64,000 nucleotides of DNA from contig NC_057919.1 in assembly GCF_018873765.1 (NCBI RefSeq), forward strand, positions 69,062,984 through 69,126,983. Reading direction: 5' to 3'. A program made the translations under genes and the position numbers. The stretch is from Telopea speciosissima. Lineage: Eukaryota; Streptophyta; Magnoliopsida; Proteales; Proteaceae. The notes beneath the pieces were generated by a model. That model ran no database searches. It was not told where the DNA came from and worked only from the letters and a program-made list of their open reading frames with translations. This document shows, in pieces, positions 55,662 through 64,000 of this stretch (the stretch's first letter is position 1; the number at the start of each line of letters is the position of its first letter).

Positions 55662-56668
55662 TGTTATACTAGGCATATACTGTAAGACAAAGCAGATATA
55701 CAGAAATAGAGAAATACCTGTTATTGCACACCAGTTGCAGAGTGAAACGAACCAGAAAGGAAGAAGCACGGACAATCGAGTTGAGTCGTATCTGTAAGAT
55801 ACTTTCCTTAAGGATTTAGATGCCTCCTCTTCTGCAACGGGGTTGACCTTGCACCTTACCCTCCAAGATAAATACAACTCCTAAACGTATAGGTTGCAGA
55901 ACCTAATACGAGTACCAAGGATACCAAACGGCTATACAACCCTCTTATTACTTAAACGAAAAAAATACAGATTTGTCTCTGGAACGGATCATGCGGGGAC
56001 AATACGTTCTGTTGTCTATATCAAATGCAGGAATGACATGGTGTATATATATAATACTGGAGTACCCTTTCATGAAGGGATACATCCGTATGAATACAGG
56101 TGATATATGTACAGGGGTGTAACCCTTACATGGGAGGTGTGACCGTATGTATACCTCCACGTACAGGGAGGGGGTGTAACTATTCATATATATGTACGAA
56201 TAGACAAGTGTGGTTCAACCGTATAGATGAACCACGGGTGAACTCCTATAAGGTTTTGTCCCCACCCACACCCCGACCCCGACCCCGACCTCGGCCTCGG
56301 CCACGGCCACGGCCCGGCCCGGCTCGGCTAGGCACGCGTGCGCGCGATTCAAAAGCACCCCAAGGACCCCCCACACACTAGAGAGTAGGGTGTCTTCCTC
56401 TCCAAAAGGCTCACACCTTAAGGAAACAATCCTATATATATACCCCTTAAGTAACTCTCCCACAACCAATGTGGGACTATTCTTGAACTCAATTCTAGCC
56501 TCTTGCACACAAGAGAGTACAACCAATTTCAAACAAAATAGAGGAGGGAAACAAAAAAGGAGGGAATGAAACAAAACACAATTTTGAAACTTTGACACAC
56601 ACTTGAAAAAGTGTTTTTTGAAACAAGTGCTTTGACCCAAAGTGCTTCTATAAAATAATAATACAACA
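55662..56668 (-). repeat. 3' LTR of copia element 2
   Basis: The LTR is 1007 bp, against 991 bp for the partner LTR. It contains a GC-rich minirepeat of CCGACC/CGGCC units at about 56270-56320, longer here than in the other LTR, and an AT-rich TATATATA segment. Differences are mostly small indels. Confidence 0.93.
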
Positions 56669-56680
56669 ATTCCCCCACAA
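56669..56680 (-). other. Polypurine tract of copia element 2
   Basis: On the minus strand TTGTGGGGGAAT directly precedes the TGTTGTATT start of the 3' LTR. Confidence 0.8.
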
Positions 56681-57247
56681 GTTTCAAAATAGTGATACAT
56701 ATCGAGTGATAAGTATATTAGACATAGTAGGACACATCGTTGCAGGTGTCTTCAGGACTTGAACCTACACTAGGTCTGATGAACTACGCCACAGAGTACA
56801 GGTGAAGTCAGACTTCTTGAACCTTTCCTCATCGGTGTAGCCGACAAGTTCACCAACCACATCCTACTAGTCGACCGTTTGTGATATCCCTTTTATAAAG
56901 ATGGACATTTTTTAACTGGCCTTGTCCCCTATCCTGGTCTCATAGATGTTTAGAGAATTCGCCTATAAAATTCTCATCGGTAGGCGGCCTCACCTCCTAC
57001 ATCTATTTAGGTCAGTCCATAGTGTGGACCACAGTTAACACCCCCCCACTTTACATGAGATCCGACTAGATTAAGAGTCTATAAGACTCATCCTCCTTCC
57101 TTTGTGGTGGTACTACTTTTCCTATCTACCTAGAATGAGCAAAAAATGTAGTAGTACTAGACAGGTCATCCAGTGACTTCGTTTGTACCCTTGGAACCTA
57201 ATTCAGGAATTTACCTCTTCACATAGGTTGGGTGTCCATCACATGAC
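56681..57247 (-). other. 3' untranslated internal region of copia element 2
   Basis: About 570 bp between the end of the polyprotein frame and the polypurine tract. No coding signal was seen. Confidence 0.6.
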
Positions 57248-60200
57248 CTATGTCACAGGCCTTAAGCTCATTCCCTTAGATGAATCATGAATTATTTTTG
57301 TAGGCAACGATTTTGTGAAAACATCAGCTAAGTTGCTTTTAAATTTCACAAAATCAATAGCTATTGTTCCTTCATTAATATACTGTCGTACCAAATTATG
57401 TCTTAGGCGGATGTGGCGCTTCTTTCCATTGTACATTTTATTCTTAGCTTTAGCTATTGCCGCTTGATTATCACAATGAAGTGATATCGAAGGCAATGGT
57501 TTTGGCCACAATGGAATATCTGCCATCAAAGTTCTGAGCCACTCTGTTTCAGTTCCCGCCTTTTCCAAAGCTATAAACTCAGCTTCCATGGTGGATCCTG
57601 TACCACAGGATTGCTTTACCGATTTCCACGAAATCGCTCCACCGCCTAGTGTGAAAACATATCCACTAGTTGCTAATGTTTCCTTGGTATCTGAAATCCA
57701 ATTAGCATCACAATAGCCCTCTAACACGGCTGGTTTTCCACTGTAGTGAAGGCCATAGGCTATCGTTCCCTTTAAATATCGCAATAATCTTGTCATGGCA
57801 TGCCAATGCTCTATACTTGGATTATGAGTGTATTGACTCAATTTCCCAACTGCTAAAGCGATATCTGGTCTGGTGCAATTCATTAGATATGTAACTGAAC
57901 CAATGATTTGTGAGTATTTCTTTTGGGAGACAGGTTCCCCCAAATTCTTTTGTAAAAAATAATTAATGTCCAAAGGTGTTTTAACCGATGATAAATCATT
58001 ATAACCATACTTCTTTAGTATGGTTTCAACATAATGGGATTGGGATAATATAATCTCTTTTTCTTTTCTGATGATCTTAATTCCAAGAATTACACCAGCC
58101 TCCCCCATGTCCTTTTTATCAAACTTAGACATTAAGAAACCTTTAGTTTGCTTTACAATGTCTAAACTCGTTCCTATTATCAACATGTCATCTACATAAA
58201 GTACGATGAACACACCTTTGCCTTTATTGAACTTACTATACAAGCACCTATCAGCATCATTTATGAGAAAACCATTCGATACAAGTACCGAATCAAGTTT
58301 TTCATGCCACTGTTTTGGAGCTTGTTTGAGTCCATAAAGTGATCTAACCAACTTACATACCTTGTGTTCTTGTCCAGGCACAACATAACCTTCAGGTTGC
58401 TTAATGTATATTTCTTCTACCAAGTCGCCATTTAGAAACGCTATTTTCACGTCCATTTGGTGTATAACCAAATTATACATAGATGCAACAGCCATCATTA
58501 CTCGTATAGTAGTTATTCTTGCTACTGGAGCAAATGTGTCAAAGTAATCTATATTCTTCTTTTGGCTAAAACCTTTTACTACTAACCAGGCTTTAAACTT
58601 ATCTAGTGATCCATCTGGTTTCAATTTCTTTCGAAATATCCACTTAGTGTCCAACACTTTGGAACCTTTAGGTAAGTCAACTAATATCCATGTGTGATTG
58701 GCTAAAATGGAATCTAGTTCACTTTTGATGGCCTCTTTCCAAAACACGACATCTAAAGATGTCACCGCTTCTTTATACGATAAAGGATCATTGTCTAAAA
58801 GATAGACAACCTAATCACCATCCGAAAAAGTAGCTTTCTTTTGCCTTTTACTCTTCCGTAATTGACTTGAATCACTAGATATAGGTTCAATATTCTTTGA
58901 CACTTCTTGGCCAAAAGATGATACACTACTATCAACCTTCCTTTCTAATAGGTTAGACTTAAGAGGAAATACATTCTCAAAGAATTCTGCATCCCTTGAC
59001 TCAATGATATCATTTTCGTCAAACACATCATCTATGATTTTAATAACCATAAATCGATATGCAGTACTGTGAGCTGCATATCCAACAAAAACACAATCAC
59101 ATGTCTTTGGTCCTAGTTTCCTTTTCTTTGGTTCTGGTATAGCCACTTTGGCTAGACAACCCCATACCCTTAAATGCTTTATGGTAGGTTTTCTTCCATA
59201 CTATAATTCAAAGGGTAACAATCCGGTTTTCTTGTGCGGAACTCTATTTAAAATATAACATGCCGATAACATGGCATCCCCCCATATGTCTAGGGGTAAC
59301 CCTGAGCTTATAAGCATTGAATTCATCATTTCCTTCAATGTTCGATTCTTCCTTTCTGCCATGTTGAGAAGCGGCCCTGAAATAAGATTGCGTCTTATTT
59401 CCGGCACATGCAGCACATTGTCTAAAACAAGTGTCTTTCCTGAAGAGAGCTTCAAAGTAATTTTCCCTTTGCCGATAACCTTGGTTGACTGAGAGTTGCC
59501 CATATAGACCTTATCATCTAAAATAGAATAACTCAAAAAAGAGTTTCGGTCCCCACAGATGTGCCTCGTAGCACCTGTGTCTATTATCCAGTCATTTGGT
59601 TTTTCAACCAAAAATACTTCGGTTATCATTGCTGCAAAGACTTCCTCTTCAGCAAGATTGACTTTTGCCTTATCAGGCAAAACCTTCTTCTTGTTCCTGC
59701 AGTCTTTCTTGAAGTGACCCGGCTTGCCGCACATGAAGCAGTTTCCTTTCTTCCTCTTTGAGTTTGAACTTTTCTGAACAGGATTGCCTTTCCTCTTAAG
59801 ATTTGGTTTCTTCTCTGTTTCCACCAGATGGGCATTGGATCGAATGTATCCAATGGGCTTTTCACCTTTGTCTTTAATGCGGTTCCGTTCCTCTATTTTG
59901 ATGCGAACTACCACCTGATCAAAAGACCAGTCCTTCCTCTTGTGTTTCATTGTAGTTTTGAAATCCTTCCAAGAGTCAGGTAGTTTATCAATTAAAGAAC
60001 TCGTGACAAACAGATCTGGTAAAATCATGTTCTCTTTAGCCAAATTTCCAACCATAACCTGGAATCTGTCTACTTGAGAAGAGATGGTTTCACCTTCAGT
60101 CATCTGGAAGTTCAGAAAATTTGACACCACATACTTCTTTAAGCCAGTATCTTCCAGAGTATAGTTGTTGACCAAAGCATTCCAAATCATGTAGGCATGA

Positions 60201-60559
60201 TCAAAGGAATTGTAAACATTATACAATTCATTCGATAGAACATTCAGAATCCTGTTCTTGCATTGAAAGTCTGCTTCGATCCAAGCAAGCCTCTTCATAT
60301 CGAGATCAATATCCTCACTGTCCGGAGGCTTGGGATCAGTCAATGCAAACGCCACCCCTATTTGCGTTAATGCAAATAGCATCATCTGCTTCCACCGTTT
60401 AAAATTCTGCCCGGTGAACTGTGCTATCTTATCAAACTCTGAGACTATTCTCAGTTTCTCCATACTCGGTTGTATGGTAGCAGCAGTATTTTGGGCAGCG
60501 GCAGCAGTAGGTGGAAGGTCCACAGTAGCAGTAGTATCCACAGTATTATTCCCAGCCAT
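57248..60559 (-). pseudogene. Copia 2 gag-pol with two stops and integrase deletion
   Basis: One reading frame runs from ATG 60559 ([14 protein letters not shown]) to 57248. Gag includes [19 protein letters not shown] and a CCHC knuckle [14 protein letters not shown]. The protease site is [12 protein letters not shown]. Soon after [19 protein letters not shown] the frame jumps to [13 protein letters not shown] at about 59365, so the pre-integrase zinc finger and the first two catalytic acids of integrase are deleted in frame. Two in-frame stops follow: one after LLPFEL (TAG where Trp is expected, 59201-59203) and one after FSDGD (58811-58813). Reverse transcriptase continues with [27 protein letters not shown] and catalytic YVDDMLII. 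RNase H shows YCDANW and GSTMEAEF. It cannot move on its own. Confidence 0.93.
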
Positions 60560-60605
60560 AGTCTTACACAGAAAATAAGCCAAATAAGGTCTAAATCCTT
60601 AAGAT

Positions 60606-61596
60606 TGTTATACTAGGCATATACTGTAAGACAAAGCAGATATATAGAAATAGAGAAATACTGTTATTGCACACCGCTTCAGAGTGAAACGAACGGAAAG
60701 GAAGAAGCACGGACAATCGAGTTGAGTCGTATCGTAAGATACTTTCCTTAAGGATTTAGATGCCCCCTCTTCTCGCAACGGGTTGACCTTGCACCTTACC
60801 CTCCAAGATAAATACAACTCCTAAACGTATAGGTTGCAGAACCTAATACGAGTACCAAGGATACCAAACGGCTATACAACCCTCTTATTACTTAAACGAA
60901 AATACAGTATCTGTCTCTGGAACGGACTGTTGCAGGGACAATACGTTTCTGTTGTCTATATCAAATGCAGGAATGACATGGTGTATATATATAATACTGG
61001 AGTACCCTTTCATGAAGGGATACATCCGTATGAATACAGGTGATATACGTACAGGGGTGTAACCCTTACATGGGAGGTGTGACCGTATGTATACCTCCAC
61101 GTACAGGGAGGGGGTGTAACTATTCATATATATGTACGAATAGACAAGTGTGGTTCAACCGTATAGATGAACCACGGGTGAACTCCTATAAGGTTTTGTC
61201 CCCACCCACACCCCGACCCCGACCTCGGCCTCTGCCACGGCCACGGCCCGGCTCGGCTCGGCGCGCGCGTGCGCGATTCAAAAGCACCCAAGGACCCCCC
61301 ACACACTAGAGAATAGGGTGTCTTCCTCTCCAAAAGGCTCACACCTTAAGGAAACAATCCTATATATATACCCCTTAAGTAACTCTCCCACAACCAATGT
61401 GGGACTATTCTTGAGCTCAATTCTAGCCTCTTGCACACAAGAGAGTACAACCAATTTCAAACAAAATAGAGGAGGGAAACAAAAAAGGAGGGAATGAAAC
61501 AAAACACAATTTTGAAACTTTGACACACACTTGAAAAAGTGCTTTTTGAAACAAGTGCTTTGACCCAAAGTGCTTCTATAAAATAATAATACAACA
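60606..61596 (-). repeat. 5' LTR of copia element 2
   Basis: The 991-bp partner of 55662-56668. Relative to that copy it has a shorter CCGACC minirepeat, several single-base indels and about 25 visible differences in total (hand count), suggesting 2-3% divergence. Confidence 0.93.
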
Positions 61597-62110
61597 CTGA
61601 TGAATTGACCTAACAGAATTTATCCCACCAAAAAGCCAAAAAAGGGTTTAAAAAAAGGTCTAGTAGTGTCTTCCATGATAATCTTGAGGCTGTGTTTGGT
61701 TGTGGCAAGAGATGGATAGAAAAGAAAAGTAGAAAGAACCAATAATTGGATATGTATAGGCACTTAACAACAACTACTCAGCGAGAAAAACCATGAGCTA
61801 CTATATGTACCTTGTTGACTAATTGCTTCCACATTGGATGTTTTGAGGAATACGAATCCCAAAACTGGTCCTGATCATTAGTTCAGCCCAATTGTTGAAG
61901 GAACCAAACAAGCTTTAATTTTATGGTCCTTCCACAAACATTTCCATGGACAAAATCCATTGAAGAAGATGCTCTATATATAATTACTTGTACTATTCCT
62001 ATAACAGATATTATTCTTTCTTCTTCTGGACCAGAATACAGAATATAATATAGTGTCTCGCCAATGTTTCAGCTATGGATCAAGGTATTGGTATTGTATC
62101 AGTTGATACG
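61597..62110. repeat. Right half of duplicated locus flanking copia 2
   Basis: GAAGGAACCAAACAAGCTTT (about 61900) and TCTCGCCAATGTTTCAGC (62054) match 15985 and 17047. A GGCTGTGTTTGG transposon-end-like word is at about 61688. Confidence 0.6.
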
Positions 62111-62122
62111 TATTGTTATCTT

Positions 62123-62298
62123 GAGAATGTTTTCTATGTAAGACGCAGGGGCCATGCCCACACACAACAAGGGTTGGAATGACCGCCATGGCTCCATGTA
62201 TGGTGAAAATTTCGCCCCCTTTTGTGCCACTGCACGTGTGCGCTCTCATTGGCTGGCATGTGCGGTGGTGTGGCCATGCGTCCCACCCAGAAAACAGA
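62123..62298. mobile_element. Diverged fold-back MITE
   Basis: GAGAATGTTTTCTATGTAAG with GACGCAGGGGCCATGCCCAC on the left pairs with GTGGTGTGGCCATGCGTCCC and CAGAAAACAG on the right. It resembles the ATGTTCTCTGTG family at 9921 but is diverged. Confidence 0.5.
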
Positions 62299-63537
62299 TC
62301 TGAAACACTAATTAATTAGGGTAGCCCAGAATGGGATAGGTTAAAGATTTGATTTAACACGTTTCATCAGTTCTGGAGCTTTTGACATATCGATCAAATA
62401 CCTAACATTAGGAAATAAAAAAAATGTGTATGGAAACAGGATAACACACTACACTAGTGCCGTGGGGAACTTTTTCCCTTGTATTGTAAACCAACAACTC
62501 AATTGGAAGCTACTTCTTCTTTCCCCTTGGCACCATTTTGTCCACCAAAATTTGATTTCTGCCTACAAGCTCTAGGGATTATGAAATGTGAAGGTAACAA
62601 TGCATCATGCTGTGGACCAATTTAATTTAAGATCACAAAACTAAGAGTTTAATTTTTTTACGATAATCCTAAGAGGGCAATTGATGTACATATTTTAAGA
62701 CCTAATTTTCCTTAAACCACGTGAGAATTCTTCACCAATATGGTATGTGGCCGGCCATCATTGGGCTTGGATGAGGGTCTTGTAACAGTGAAGAACATTT
62801 TGGATCTTAAACATATAAGGGAAGTAATGATAACCTTAGATTTGTGAGTAAACTGGGGAAACTCTCCCCCTATATTTTAAATATACATTTGTCACTTAAC
62901 TAGCCCAATTAGTTTCATTTTAACTTAGGTGTGGCTGCCTTCTTTTGTGACCAAACTTGAAATTGAAGCCCCTATATATCTTAATTAGGCACTTTGTAAT
63001 TCTTAGAAACTGTTAGTTTCGGTTGTGTTTAGTATGTATTCTTGGAATAGATTTTTGGTCTAGTATACATTTCGGACTAATCAAAAATGCATATATTGGG
63101 GGGAAAGATCATAATCCATAAATCTTAGGGAGCAGTTTAAGTTGGTTTCTTCTATTGCAATGTCAGACTTCAAACTAAAATTACATAAAGAGAATAGATG
63201 AGATGAAACTGGTCTTCTATCTAAACTTGACCTGATCGATCTATCTATAGTATTTTAAAGGGTTTATTCTATACTTTGGATGGATAAGCACAACAATATA
63301 AATAAGGAAAAAATTGGGCATATCGCCCGAGTGTCGGCTATGTCTAGCTCTCTCTTCCCCCTCTGAAATGACTTTCCTTTTTTTTTTTTTTTTTTCCGAT
63401 GCCTCGCCTCACGTCCCCATTGGTGTTGCCTGCTAGCTTAACGCACGGGCTTTATGTCTATCCCTCTCCTTAATATTATAATAAAAAAAAAAAAAAGACA
63501 GACAATATAATATACATAATTGAGCAAACTATGGAGG

Positions 63538-63572
<35 letters not shown>

Positions 63573-64000
63573 TTACGCATCGATTCATGGATTGCTCATC
63601 AAGATCAAGCATAAGGATGTATCGCAAACAAATTATTCCCACATGAGGAATATTTTGTGGAACTTGTCGTTAATTTTTTTTGTTTTTGGGGTAGAAGGAA
63701 CTTTTCGTTAATCACTCTTTAAAGAATAGTTTCTCAAACCAATTACCCTAATTTCTTGCTTGGTACGCTAAACAGAATCAATAATTAACGAAGTCGATCA
63801 TTAATTTCCGTCATCATTTTTGAAGTTTAAACCTGAAATATCCAAGAAAGAAAGAAACTCAAAAAGGTATGATAAAAGACACGTGTTTATATGATTCATA
63901 TCAATCCATATCAAATTTCTTACGAAACCAACGTGAGATAATTTCCATATGACTAATACAAAATAGTAACAATTCACCTACAAATATTGATGATTGGGGA
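62299..64000. other. Intergenic, no gene recognised; (GA)n repeat
   Basis: A (GA)n run lies at 63542-63569 and a poly-T tract near 63379-63396. A GGTTGTGTTTAGTATGTATTC word at about 63018 resembles the terminal repeat of the 20629 transposon. No coding signal. Confidence 0.45.

Larger units (their letters stand above)
55662..61596 (-). mobile_element. Ty1/copia retrotransposon 2, minus strand, 5.9 kb
   Basis: The LTRs (55662-56668 and 60606-61596) are flanked by the 5-bp duplication CTGAT (55657-55661 and 61597-61601). On the minus strand each LTR begins TGTTGTATTATT and ends AGTATAACA. Coding order on the minus strand is Gag, protease, integrase remnant, reverse transcriptase, RNase H, as in Ty1/copia. 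No clear tRNA-complementary primer site starting TGG follows the 5' LTR; the sequence there is ATCTTAAGGATTTAGACC. Confidence 0.95.

Overview
The window is nuclear DNA of a flowering plant. It has AT-rich intergenic sequence, nuclear-type introns, plant-specific gene families, and many plant retrotransposons and MITEs. I cannot name the species; style and repeat content suggest a woody eudicot or early-diverging angiosperm.

The genes fall in an ordered block. An intronless SEC15B exocyst subunit gene (644-3061, +) is followed by two single-exon DUF538 genes (8043-8570 and 11207-11737, +). Then comes a dispersed tandem array of LEA_3/SAG21-type genes on the minus strand: an intact two-exon copy (18632-19095), a broken copy (25333-25563) and a second intact copy (37544-38009). 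From memory, Arabidopsis has the same order at At4g02350 (SEC15B), At4g02360/At4g02370 (DUF538) and At4g02380 (SAG21), so this looks like conserved microsynteny stretched by transposons. The LEA copies lie in duplicated DNA (about 18.4-23.6 kb, 25.1-25.6 kb, 37.5-40.6 kb, 40.9-41.4 kb). Comparing the duplicates gives empty sites for several insertions.

From about 24 kb onward mobile DNA dominates. A 5'-truncated LINE (27156-28588) has a 14-bp target duplication. A complete Ty1/copia element (28758-36323) has 256-bp LTRs, a GAGAG target duplication, one in-frame stop codon, and a nested 2768-bp solo LTR of likely Ty3/gypsy origin (31308-34075, duplication TTACA). A second copia element on the minus strand (55662-61596, duplication CTGAT) lacks most of its integrase and has two in-frame stops. 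hAT-like MITEs (8-bp duplications), Mutator-like MITEs (9-bp duplications), RTE-type LINE 3' ends with (TTG)n tails, a tRNA-derived SINE and several fold-back elements fill much of the rest.

The most unusual region is about 43.8-52.3 kb. It has ends resembling a plant Helitron and holds what look like captured gene pieces: the first exon and splice junction of an ALS3-like (UPF0014) transporter gene, a possible antisense piece of a Tyr/Pro/Gly-repeat gene, and another exon-like fragment. A 172-bp Mutator-like palindromic MITE has inserted into it. The Helitron reading is an inference. No CRISPR array, intact tRNA gene or rRNA gene was seen.
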